From Synechococcales cyanobacterium GL140_1_metabat_312 (GTDB lineage: Bacteria > Cyanobacteriota > Cyanobacteriia > Leptolyngbyales > Leptolyngbyaceae), in the NCBI GenBank assembly GCA_025351345.1, contig JANXWB010000046.1, forward strand, positions 1 through 34,386: DNA of 34,386 nt. The letters are read 5' to 3'. Both the position numbers and the translations under genes were made by a program. The notes under the pieces were generated by a model that saw nothing but the letters and a program-made list of their open reading frames with translations, did no database searches and was not told the DNA's origin. Of the stretch, positions 7,486 through 15,311 are shown piece by piece; position 1 is the stretch's first letter; every line of letters starts with the position of its first letter.

Positions 7486-8726
7486 AAACTACTCTCCTGA
7501 GTACCTATGATATTTCTGGGGGCGCGGCGCGGGCGGCCTATCGACTGCATCAAGGTCTACAAGAGATTGAAGTAGATTCAACAATGCTAGTCCAGAATCG
7601 TAATAGTGACGATCGGAGCGTAATTGGTCCTCACAGTAAGGCTGAAAAAATCATTACCTTTCTTAGCCATGACATTGATCGTTTGCCTTTGGCATTATAT
7701 CGAAAGCGAAGTCCAAATATGTACACACTTAATTGGTTTCCGGGCCAAAAAACCAATACTATCCTGCGACAAAATCCAGATATTGTTAATCTTCACTGGA
7801 TAGGTGGCGGGTTTTCTAATCTTGGGAATTTGCGGAAACTCAAGCGTCCGATCGTCTGGACAATGCATGATATGTGGGCTTTTACGGGTGGTTGTCACTA
7901 CACAGAAGGTTGCGATCGTTATCTTAAAAACTGCGGAAAATGTCCACAGTTAAGTAGTCGCAAAAATGCAGATCTTTCCCGGTGGAATTGGAATCGGAAA
8001 CATAAGATTTTGCAAGAATTAGATTTGACGATCGTTACACCTAGTCAATGGTTAGCCAATTGTTCGAGAAGCAGTTCTATGCTAGGAAATATGCGGACGG
8101 AGGTGATTCCCTATGGTATCGACTTGAAGACCTACCAGCCACACGATCGTAATTTTGTTCGGAAAGCACTAAAACTGCCCATTAACAAACCCCTAATTCT
8201 TTTTGGTGCATCAAGTGCGATGAAAGATAAACGAAAAGGTGTTTATTTTTTGGAAGAAATATTACAAAGACTGGAGACTTTTGAATTTAAAGAACAGCCC
8301 GAAGTTCTCATTCTAGGGGCATCCTATGGAGACTTGAACTGTCCCTTTCCTGTGCATTATTTGGGTACACTACAAGATGACATATCGTTATCTCTTGCCT
8401 ATTCTTGCGCAGATGTTTTTGTTGCGCCCTCATTAGAAGATAATTTGCCGAATACTGTTATTGAGGCGATCGCCTGTGGGGTGCCTTGTGTCGCGTTTCG
8501 GATTGGGGGAATGCCCGACTTGATTAGTCATGGGTATAGTGGCTATCTGGCGAGTCCGTTTGATGTGGTGGATTTCGCGCAAGGGATACATTGGGTTTTG
8601 ACGGCCACAGAACCTTTGGGGCGACGATCGCGGCAGATTGCAGAGGAGCGTTATGAATTGGTGCGGCAAGCACAGGCTTATCGGTCTTTATTTGAAGAGT
8701 TGCTAGAAAATAAATCAGTAAAATAA
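7482..8726 (+). CDS. Glycosyltransferase family 4 (GT-B fold)
   Basis: 414-residue GT-B enzyme. The N-terminus STYDISGGAARAAYRLHQGL carries the Gly-rich acceptor-side loop typical of cyanobacterial GT4 enzymes. HWIGGGFSNLGNL and WTMHDMWAFTGGCHYTEGC follow. The C-terminal donor half has FVAPSLEDNLPNTVIEAIACG with the E-x7-E arrangement of retaining GT4 enzymes and GGMPDLI. A cysteine group (C at about 139, 145, 153 and 156) in the CHYTEGC...KNCGKCPQ stretch is common in this subgroup and might bind metal. It overlaps the previous methyltransferase by four bases. It probably adds a sugar to a lipid-linked or LPS acceptor on the cytoplasmic side; the sugar is unknown. Confidence 0.88.
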   Translation: MKTTLLSTYDISGGAARAAYRLHQGLQEIEVDSTMLVQNRNSDDRSVIGPHSKAEKIITFLSHDIDRLPLALYRKRSPNMYTLNWFPGQKTNTILRQNPDIVNLHWIGGGFSNLGNLRKLKRPIVWTMHDMWAFTGGCHYTEGCDRYLKNCGKCPQLSSRKNADLSRWNWNRKHKILQELDLTIVTPSQWLANCSRSSSMLGNMRTEVIPYGIDLKTYQPHDRNFVRKALKLPINKPLILFGASSAMKDKRKGVYFLEEILQRLETFEFKEQPEVLILGASYGDLNCPFPVHYLGTLQDDISLSLAYSCADVFVAPSLEDNLPNTVIEAIACGVPCVAFRIGGMPDLISHGYSGYLASPFDVVDFAQGIHWVLTATEPLGRRSRQIAEERYELVRQAQAYRSLFEELLENKSVK

Positions 8727-8828
8727 ACCTAGAGCTAAATAATTCTATCTCAACGTAAGGTAGAGGACAATATCACTCTTTCTGATCAAGCTTATAAATA
8801 TATCCAGCTATTTGAATCACTAATCTAA

Positions 8829-9710
8829 ATGCAAGAAAAAACAGTTTATATTCTAATTCCTGTCCACAATCGCCGTGAGATTACAGTCCATTGCTTAAAA
8901 CACCTTGAACAACAAGGAATACTTGATCAATATCAAGTTGTCGTAATCGATGATGGGTCTACAGATGGGACAGCCGATGCAATTGCTCGCGACTATTCTC
9001 AAGTCAGAATACTACAAGGGAGCGGGGATCTTTGGTGGACGGGGGCGATCGTTCAAGGCATGAAGTATGCCATGTCACAGGATGCAGAATATATTATTTG
9101 GCTAAATGACGATACATTGCCGTATGATGGCGCGATCGAAATGCTAGTTGCAGCCTGTCAAAAAAATATCAAGGTGATTGCGAGTGCCCAATGCTATGAA
9201 GATGACTCATTAACTCATCCTACTTACGGCGCACAAATTAAAAGATTTCTTGATATTAAACTAAAGCCAACTAAACGCAATCATATTCAAACTTGTGATG
9301 CTTTAAGTGGAAATTTAATTTGTTTTTCTAGCGATCTCATCCGATCGATTGGCTATCCTGCCGCTGATCATGTCCCCCATTATCAAGCAGATATTGTTTA
9401 TACCTATCAAGGTAAAAAGTCTGGTTTTATTCCAATAGTAGTGGGAGATTCAATTGCAATTTGTGCGATGGGTCCAGGCTGGATTAATAGTCCACTAGCA
9501 ATCCGAAAGCATTGGAAGAAGATGAACTCGCCCAAGTCAGATCTCTATCCCTCCGCTTACTGGTACTATTGTTGGAAATTTTATGGTCTTCTAGGTATAC
9601 TTCCGTTCATTATGGTTTATCTTAGACTTGCGATTGTCACGGTACTAAGCCTTGTGTTTCCAATTACCTGGTTACAACGTTTAAAGGTTTTTAAAGATCG
9701 ATGGATGTAA
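8829..9710 (+). CDS. Glycosyltransferase family 2 with C-terminal membrane helices
   Basis: 293-residue GT-A enzyme. The start PVHNRREITVHCL is the nucleotide-sugar loop. The motif IDDGSTDGT at 40-48 supplies the first aspartates, and WLNDDT (91-96) is the DXD-type metal site. GSGDLWWTGA in between is shared with rhamnosyltransferase-like GT2 enzymes. The last 40 residues are strongly hydrophobic (GLLGILPFIMVYLRL and VTVLSLVFPITWL), suggesting anchorage to the membrane. It lies 102 bases after the GT4 gene and 42 bases before lpxD, which supports a role in LPS or outer-membrane glycan assembly. Acceptor and donor are not known. Confidence 0.85.
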   Translation: MQEKTVYILIPVHNRREITVHCLKHLEQQGILDQYQVVVIDDGSTDGTADAIARDYSQVRILQGSGDLWWTGAIVQGMKYAMSQDAEYIIWLNDDTLPYDGAIEMLVAACQKNIKVIASAQCYEDDSLTHPTYGAQIKRFLDIKLKPTKRNHIQTCDALSGNLICFSSDLIRSIGYPAADHVPHYQADIVYTYQGKKSGFIPIVVGDSIAICAMGPGWINSPLAIRKHWKKMNSPKSDLYPSAYWYYCWKFYGLLGILPFIMVYLRLAIVTVLSLVFPITWLQRLKVFKDRWM

Positions 9711-9752
9711 CACTCTCATCAAATCAATATTGTTCTACTAGGAAATTAACGT

Positions 9753-10781
9753 ATGAAGTTCAGTGACGTAATAGAACGATTAGGTGCTGTGAAAAGTTAT
9801 GGCGATCCTAATCTAGAACTGAATGGCGTAGGAGCGATCGAAGATACTAAACCCGGTCAGATTAGCTACATTGGTAGCGAAAAATTTGTCTCTTTCATTG
9901 CCACAACCCAGGCCAGCGCTTTAATACTGCCAAAGCATGATGAATTACAAGCCCATGTCACCTCCCTTAAAATTGCTTGGATGGAGGTCCCCGACCCGCG
10001 ATTAGCCTTTGCTCAAGCGATCGACTTATTCTATACTCCCTATAAACCACCCATTCGCATTCATCCCACTGCCGTAATTGATTCCTCAGCCAAGATCGGA
10101 AACAATGCCTCGATCGGTGCGCACGTCGTGATTGAAGCAAATGTGACCATTGGTAATGATGCTTGTATTCATCCGAATGTTGTGATTTATCCAGGAGTTT
10201 GTATTGGCGATCGCGTCACATTACATGCAAATTGCACCATCCAAGAACGATCGCAGCTTGGCAGTGATTGTGTCATTAACAGCGGTGCAGTCATCGGCGG
10301 CGAAGGGTTTGGGTATGTCCCGACAGCAAACGGTTGGGTGGCAATGCGGCAGTCAGGCTATGTGGTGCTAGAAGACAAGGTAGAAATTGGATGCAATTCA
10401 ACGATCGATCGGCCTGCGGTGGGTGAAACTCGCATTGGACGCGATACTAAGTTAGATAATTTAGTCCACATTGGCCATGGGACGATCATCGGTTCTGGTT
10501 GTGCGATGGCAGCGCAGGTGGGACTGGCCGGAGGCGTTACCGTTGGGGATGGGACGATTTTGGCGGGGCAGGTTGGAGTGGCCAATAATGCCAAAATTGG
10601 TAAAGGCGTGATTGCTTCATCAAAAACAGGTATTAATGGCACGATCAAAGATGGATTAGTAGTATCTGGAAGCCCCCCTGTTGATCACAGAACTTATTTG
10701 AAAATTTGTGCAATTTACAGCAAGATTCCTGATTTGTATCAAGATGTTCGTCGTTTGAAAAAACAAATGAAAGAATCGTAA
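9753..10781 (+). CDS. lpxD: UDP-3-O-acylglucosamine N-acyltransferase LpxD
   Basis: 342 residues, the usual LpxD length. The N-terminal 95 residues form the uridine-binding domain (GVGAIEDTKPGQISYIG is diagnostic). Left-handed beta-helix hexapeptide repeats run from about 102 to 300, and a C-terminal helix ends in RRLKKQMKE. The catalytic histidine is His239 in LVHIGHG, the same number as in E. coli. LpxD adds the N-linked acyl chain in the third step of lipid A synthesis. The other early genes (lpxC, fabZ, lpxA, lpxB) are 8-12 kb away in this window. Here lpxD ends a glycosyltransferase run, an arrangement compatible with co-expression of lipid A and glycan genes. It begins at ATG 9753, 42 bases after the GT2 gene. 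Confidence 0.95.
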   Translation: MKFSDVIERLGAVKSYGDPNLELNGVGAIEDTKPGQISYIGSEKFVSFIATTQASALILPKHDELQAHVTSLKIAWMEVPDPRLAFAQAIDLFYTPYKPPIRIHPTAVIDSSAKIGNNASIGAHVVIEANVTIGNDACIHPNVVIYPGVCIGDRVTLHANCTIQERSQLGSDCVINSGAVIGGEGFGYVPTANGWVAMRQSGYVVLEDKVEIGCNSTIDRPAVGETRIGRDTKLDNLVHIGHGTIIGSGCAMAAQVGLAGGVTVGDGTILAGQVGVANNAKIGKGVIASSKTGINGTIKDGLVVSGSPPVDHRTYLKICAIYSKIPDLYQDVRRLKKQMKES

Positions 10782-11124
10782 TCCTAGATAGTCCGCAATA
10801 TGCGCAATATAGGTTTAGGGCTTTTATAGAGAATTAAGGAATTACAATATTAAATCCTCATTGTTAATCCCGGTTTCACTGTGTAGTCTTTCATAGGATT
10901 GACTATAAGTTCGGGATTGACCATAAATTCTATGGGGCATTTATTATTTAATTCTTATTTCGTAGCCAATTATGAGGTCTAGCCATTAGGCTTGCTTCTG
11001 CGTGATCTAGCAAATTATTAGTCTCCTGAATTATCCCTTACCGATCGTAATAATTAATAAATTTTGATAAAAAATTAGTTTTAAAACTAGGCAGTGCAAA
11101 ACTTTATGAAATCGATTATAGTAT
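10782..11124. other. Spacer between lpxD and the efflux regulator
   Basis: AT-rich spacer without a confident gene. It holds a diverged tandem repeat (10895-10930) and, just beyond it, the operator and promoter of the TetR gene. On the minus strand a 32-codon frame (10940-10842) reads MPHRIYGQSRTYSQSYE and onward; it lacks a ribosome site and its YGQSRT/YSQSYE echo is only the tandem repeat translated. A second short minus-strand frame ends in MARPHNWLRNKN. Neither could be assigned. Confidence 0.4.
10895..10930. repeat. Two adjacent 18-bp direct repeats
   Basis: AGGATTGACTATAAGTTC (10895-10912) is followed at once by GGGATTGACCATAAATTC (10913-10930), identical at 15 of 18 positions. Upstream TTAATCCCGG (10864-10873) resembles the reverse complement of the GGGATTGA core. 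This may be a protein-binding site or merely a tandem duplication. Confidence 0.5.
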
Positions 11125-11146
11125 AATGCAAGTAAGCACTTACATT
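11125..11146 (+). promoter_or_regulatory. TetR-type operator overlapping a -10 box
   Basis: AATGCAAGT (11125-11133) and ACTTACATT (11138-11146) are inverted repeats matching at 8 of 9 positions around a 4-base spacer AAGC, the size and symmetry of a TetR-family operator. A perfect -10 hexamer TATAAT at 11122-11127 overlaps its left edge. A repressor bound here would block polymerase, which fits autoregulation of the gene that begins 20 bases later and of the efflux genes behind it. No good -35 box is seen. Confidence 0.6.
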
Positions 11147-11165
11147 GTGTTAGAAGAGGTTTTCA

Positions 11166-11771
11166 TTGAACCAGCGCACCGCTCAAACGCGCGATCGGTT
11201 ACTCAAGGCAGCAGTTGAGGTGTTTTCTAGCGCCGGAATTGCTGGAGCAACTACCCGTGAGATTGCGCGAGTGGCGGGGGTGAACGAAGTGACATTATTT
11301 CGCCACTTCCAGAGCAAAGAGCAGCTATTAAGTGCTGTAGCCGAGCACATCACCACCGCACAAATAGAGGTATTCGCCGATCCTTCAGAATGGACCGAAG
11401 ATCTAACAGCAGCTTTAGGTCGCTACGCTCGGTTCCATGACGAAATTTTGGAAGAATATTCTGCCTTGGTCCGAATGTTCATTGGGGAGGCCGATCGACA
11501 TCCTAAGGAAGCACTGCAAGTCCTACCGGAGTATTTCATGCCACTACGGGTCAAGTTGATCGATTATCTCCAAGGCTGTGTCGCTCAAGGTCGGGTGCGG
11601 GCTGATATTGATTTGCTCTTAGCGGTCGATCAATTTACCGGGATGCTGTTTGCCGGGATGCTGCGCCGCCATGTAATTCCAGTCGATCGTGGATATGGGC
11701 GCGATCGCTATGTCGAAAGCTGTGTCGATTTGTTTGTACAGCATATTCAGGTTAGACCCGATCGGACCTAA
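11166..11771 (+). CDS. TetR/AcrR-family transcriptional repressor of the efflux operon
   Basis: 201 residues, all-helical. The TetR N-terminal DNA-binding domain covers about 6-55 with the helix-turn-helix TTREIARVAGVNEVTLFRHF followed by the usual KEQLL. The C-terminal two thirds form the ligand/dimer domain, which is not conserved enough to predict the inducer. The start codon is TTG at 11166; it is supported by GAAGAGG seven bases upstream and by the protein beginning in the usual place before the first helix. The gene is first in an operon with the HlyD and EmrB-type genes, 63 bases before the former, so it most likely represses both until a toxic compound binds. The operator overlapping its promoter is described separately. 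Confidence 0.9.
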   Translation: MNQRTAQTRDRLLKAAVEVFSSAGIAGATTREIARVAGVNEVTLFRHFQSKEQLLSAVAEHITTAQIEVFADPSEWTEDLTAALGRYARFHDEILEEYSALVRMFIGEADRHPKEALQVLPEYFMPLRVKLIDYLQGCVAQGRVRADIDLLLAVDQFTGMLFAGMLRRHVIPVDRGYGRDRYVESCVDLFVQHIQVRPDRT

Positions 11772-11834
11772 CGTTTCAGATTTAAATTTTCGACTTATTC
11801 CAAACCAGCATCTTAGTTAGATTTTAAAACCACC

Positions 11835-13355
11835 ATGAAAAGAAATCAGTTACGGGATTCTTCAGCATCCTCAAATAGCACTCTATCAGCCTCGACAAAT
11901 ACGCTGGAATCTCTTCCCAGAGCGAACGAGGCGTTAACTGAATTGTCACCCTCCAATAAATCATCCTCTGATCAGCCAGTACTTGACCAATCACCACTGG
12001 ATCAATCACCCCTAGATCAATCAGTTCCTAATAAATCACCATCACCTTTAACAAAAAAACGACTACCGTTAATTCTCGGTGGATTAATCCTGTTAGTCAC
12101 AGGAGCGGTATTTGGTGGACGGTGGTGGCAGTTTCAGCAAACTCATGCTGAGACGGATAATGCCCAAATTCAAGGCCATCTCTCCCCGATCGCAGCCCGC
12201 ATTTCCGCAACCGTCCAGAAGGTGTTAGTCAAAGAAGGTGATCACGTAGAAGCGGGACAGGATTTAGTAATTCTCGAAGATCAAGATCTGAGTCTGAAGG
12301 TGCAGATGGCCCAAGCCCAACTCGCTAACGCCCAAGCTCAACTCGCGGGTGCCCAAGATACCGTACGGATTACCAATCAAACTAATCCAACCCAAGTCGA
12401 ACAGTCTCAAGCCAAACTCGCCGCAAGCATGGCTGGGATTAACGCCGCCGAAGCCGTTGTCGCCCAAGCGGAGGCCCAAATCGCGACCCGTCAGGCCGCC
12501 GTCACCCAAGCCCAAACGGCACTCACCAAAGCCGCAGCGGATTATCGTCGCTATAGTTCCCTCTACAAAGAGGGTGCCGTATCAGCCCAGCAAAATGATA
12601 CCGCCCGCGCAGCCTACGAGAACGCTCAAGCCAGTTTGGTCGCCGCAACCCAGACCGTCCAAGAATCTGAAGCCGGATTAGTCACCGCCAAAGCCCAACT
12701 GCAAACTAGCCAAGCCAATGCCAACGCCGCAAGTGGGCAAGTCAAGGAAACCCAAATTTCGGGGCAAAATGTGACGGTGCAGCAAGCTCAACAAAAGCAA
12801 GCCCAAGCCCAGATTGCCCAGGCTGAAGCGACCTTAGCGCTTGCCAAACAGCAAATTACCTATACCGTGATCAAAGCGCCCGTCAGTGGTGATGTGGGTC
12901 AACTGACCGCTCAAGTGGGTCAGAAGATTCAAACGGGTCAGCCATTACTGTCGATCGTCCCCCTACAGACCGATACGATATATGTTGAAGCTAATTTTAA
13001 AGAAACAGCCTTAGGCCGACTAAAAGTAGGAAATCCTGCCGACGTTAAGGTCGATGCCTATCCCAATGAAACCTTTGTAGCTCATGTAGCGGGGATTAGT
13101 CCTGCGACCGGATCCAGTTATGCGTTGCTACCGCCGGATAATGCCACGGGGAATTTCAATAAAGTGGTGCAGTGGGTGCCCGTGCGTTTGGTGTTTGATT
13201 CGCAGTCTGATCCCCAACATAAGCTCCGCCCTGGTCTTAATGTATCGGTGAGCGTTGATACGGTCAGTGTTGATCCGGTTAGCGATGAACCGATCGATAA
13301 GTCTCCGATCGACAAGCCGACGAACACAAAACAAACCTCCACGATTAAACGGTAG
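11835..13355 (+). CDS. HlyD/EmrA-family membrane fusion protein
   Basis: 506-residue periplasmic adaptor, longer than EmrA (about 390). The N-terminal 70 residues are cytosolic and low in complexity, with DQSPLDQSPLDQS repeats. One membrane helix spans about 76-94 (LPLILGGLILLVTGAVFGG). The barrel-sandwich/lipoyl half motif follows (TDNAQIQGHLSPIAARISA, VKEGDHVEAGQDLVILED). A long Ala/Gln-rich coiled coil (about 155-340, AQAQLANAQAQLAGAQ-like heptads) forms the hairpin that reaches the outer-membrane channel. The second lipoyl half is YTVIKAPVSGDVG. The C-terminus is again a low-complexity tail (VSVDTVSVDPVSDEPIDKSP). It works with the next gene and an outer-membrane TolC-like channel not present here. 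Confidence 0.92.
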   Translation: MKRNQLRDSSASSNSTLSASTNTLESLPRANEALTELSPSNKSSSDQPVLDQSPLDQSPLDQSVPNKSPSPLTKKRLPLILGGLILLVTGAVFGGRWWQFQQTHAETDNAQIQGHLSPIAARISATVQKVLVKEGDHVEAGQDLVILEDQDLSLKVQMAQAQLANAQAQLAGAQDTVRITNQTNPTQVEQSQAKLAASMAGINAAEAVVAQAEAQIATRQAAVTQAQTALTKAAADYRRYSSLYKEGAVSAQQNDTARAAYENAQASLVAATQTVQESEAGLVTAKAQLQTSQANANAASGQVKETQISGQNVTVQQAQQKQAQAQIAQAEATLALAKQQITYTVIKAPVSGDVGQLTAQVGQKIQTGQPLLSIVPLQTDTIYVEANFKETALGRLKVGNPADVKVDAYPNETFVAHVAGISPATGSSYALLPPDNATGNFNKVVQWVPVRLVFDSQSDPQHKLRPGLNVSVSVDTVSVDPVSDEPIDKSPIDKPTNTKQTSTIKR

Positions 13356-13363
13356 GGATCTTT

Positions 13364-14965
13364 ATGGCGACAAATACAGCTTTAGCCCGATCGGATACGG
13401 GTTATATTCAGGGACCATTGAAATGGGCGATCGCCTTTACTGCGGCCTTAGGCGCAATGCTAGAGGTGATTGATACTAGTATTGTGAATGTGGCCTTAAC
13501 TGATATTCAGGCAACATTAGGGGCCACGGTCAGTGAAGTCGGCTGGGTCGTGACGGGTTATGCGATCGCGAACGTCGTGCTGATTCCGCTATCGGCTTGG
13601 TTAGGCGATTTCTTTGGTAAAAAGAGTTACTTTGTATTTTCATTAATCGGCTTTACTTTGGCCTCAATGTTGTGTGGTTTTTCAGCAAACCTTCAGATGT
13701 TGGTGGTGGCGCGGATTCTCCAAGGGCTTTGTGGGGGTGGATTGCTGGCGAAGGCTCAATCAATTTTGTTTGAAACATTTTCCCCCGCAGAACAGGGACT
13801 CGCCCAAGCGGTATTTGGGGTCGGGGTAATTGCTGGACCCGCGATCGGTCCGACTTTAGGCGGATATTTAACCGATGGGTTAGGCTGGCGGTGGATTTTC
13901 TTTGTGAATTTACCCGTCGGCATCGTGGCCGTGGCCATGGCCTTAATATTTTTGCAGCCAGATATCAAACAGCCGTCATCAGCTACGACTCGATCGGTTA
14001 GCCAGCAGCCTGTTGATTGGTGGGGAATTGTTCTGCTCGTGGTGGCGGTGGGTAGTTTGCAAACGCTCTTGGAAGAGGGGCAAAAAGAGGATTGGTGGCA
14101 ATCCAATTTCATTATCACCTTGACCATTAGCAGCGTTGTGGGCTTAGGGTTATTTATTTGGCGTGAATTACGAATAAAGTATCCGGCAGTGGACTTACGG
14201 GTATTGCGATATCGTTCTTTGGCGGCGGGGAGTCTTTACTCTGGAATATTAGGGATGGGGTTGTATGGGGCATTGTTTGTTGTCCCATTATTCACCCAAA
14301 GTGTGTTGGGATTTTCGGCCACCCAAACAGGATTATTGTTAGCGCCAGGTGCTTTGTCTTCGGCGATCGTGATGGTGTTGTTGGGGAAAATATCGGGCAA
14401 AGTCGATCCACGGCTATTAATTGCGATCGGGGCGATCGGGACATCGCTGGTAATGTTTGATTTATCCGGAATTACTTCTGAATCAGGCGTAGATGACTTA
14501 TTCTGGCCTCTTGTTTGGCGAGGCGGTGTCACGGTATTTATGTTTTTGCCCTTAAGTTTAGCGACCTTGGGAAATTTGCCAAAGCAGGATATCCCAGCGG
14601 GTTCAGGGTTTTATAACTTGACCCGACAACTAGGGGGCAGTATTGGAATTGCTATATTGACCACATTACTGATGCAACGTGAGGCGTTTCATCGGGCCAT
14701 ACTTTTAAGTAAGTTGACCATTTATGATCCCGTAACAACCCAACGGATCAATGTATTAACTCAAGGTTTTCAGCAGCATGGAGCGGATGCGGCGACCGCT
14801 TACCACCAAGCCTTGGACGCACTACAGCACAGCGTTGCACTCCAGGCAGCAATTTTATCCTATGCCGACATCTTCCGCTTTGTTGGAATGATCTTTTTGG
14901 TTTCCTTACCGCTCCTATTCTTTTTAGGTAAAGGCGGCGGAACAAAACCACCGATCGGTCATTAA
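13364..14965 (+). CDS. DHA2-family drug:H+ antiporter, EmrB/QacA type
   Basis: 533 residues with 14 predicted hydrophobic segments, the DHA2 topology. Motif D1-like VIDTSIVNVAL lies in TM1, where the acidic residue is typical. Motif A is LGDFFGKKSYF between TM2 and TM3. Motif C, GVGVIAGPAIGPTLGGYL in TM5, marks antiporters. RQLGGSIGIAILTTLL late in the protein is also characteristic of EmrB. It exports hydrophobic toxic compounds in exchange for protons across the inner membrane and hands them to the HlyD adaptor encoded eight bases upstream. It ends the operon: a cytosine deaminase fragment follows at once and purC is 346 bases on. Confidence 0.93.
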   Translation: MATNTALARSDTGYIQGPLKWAIAFTAALGAMLEVIDTSIVNVALTDIQATLGATVSEVGWVVTGYAIANVVLIPLSAWLGDFFGKKSYFVFSLIGFTLASMLCGFSANLQMLVVARILQGLCGGGLLAKAQSILFETFSPAEQGLAQAVFGVGVIAGPAIGPTLGGYLTDGLGWRWIFFVNLPVGIVAVAMALIFLQPDIKQPSSATTRSVSQQPVDWWGIVLLVVAVGSLQTLLEEGQKEDWWQSNFIITLTISSVVGLGLFIWRELRIKYPAVDLRVLRYRSLAAGSLYSGILGMGLYGALFVVPLFTQSVLGFSATQTGLLLAPGALSSAIVMVLLGKISGKVDPRLLIAIGAIGTSLVMFDLSGITSESGVDDLFWPLVWRGGVTVFMFLPLSLATLGNLPKQDIPAGSGFYNLTRQLGGSIGIAILTTLLMQREAFHRAILLSKLTIYDPVTTQRINVLTQGFQQHGADAATAYHQALDALQHSVALQAAILSYADIFRFVGMIFLVSLPLLFFLGKGGGTKPPIGH

Positions 14966-14972
14966 GGATTAG

Positions 14973-15080
14973 AAGACGTTTGAAAATTCCCGCGAAGAGG
15001 CTGTTAAATGTCTACCCCGTATCTTTGAACTTGGACAGAAATACGATCGATTGATTGATAGTCATTGTGACAACGCATGA
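14973..15080 (+). pseudogene. Fragment of a cytosine deaminase (CodA-like) gene
   Basis: A start-less frame just after the transporter stop reads [16 protein letters not shown] then [18 protein letters not shown] and a stop. The middle of E. coli CodA reads [32 protein letters not shown] as I recall it, so the spacing and the KYDRLID.HCD core agree closely. The histidine of HCD is a metal ligand region in this amidohydrolase family. Only about 34 codons survive, with neither the N-terminus nor the catalytic remainder nearby, so this is a relic. It suggests a pyrimidine-salvage gene was lost before purC. The remaining spacer, 15081-15311, shows only an extended -10-like CTACTATAAT near 15120 and no other feature. 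Confidence 0.65.
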
Positions 15081-15311
15081 ATAAATTACGCTCTAAAAAC
15101 GAAACCCACTTTCATTTCGCTACTATAATTCCAAGTTTCTAGAGTGAAAATAGTTCAGAAATAGCTTACCTTTAAGTCATTTTTTGAACCAAGCTTTCTA
15201 GTAAATCTTTAATCTCCATCCCAAAAAGTACTCGCCAGACGTTAAAATATTGAACGCTTCGAGGGCCATTCTGCTCCGAGGTTCTCACAATATTTCAAAG
15301 GTCTTGAACTT

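Noticed and set aside
10842-10940. 32-codon minus-strand frame upstream of the TetR gene
   Set aside because: No ribosome site, and its inner repeat is just the translated tandem repeat; left as a note in the spacer entry.
12264-12681. Frames on both strands within the HlyD coiled coil
   Set aside because: They mirror the Ala/Gln-rich repeats of the adaptor and have no independent support.
15081-15311. Purine riboswitch or PurR box ahead of purC
   Set aside because: No conserved pairing elements or palindromes could be seen; only a -10-like sequence.
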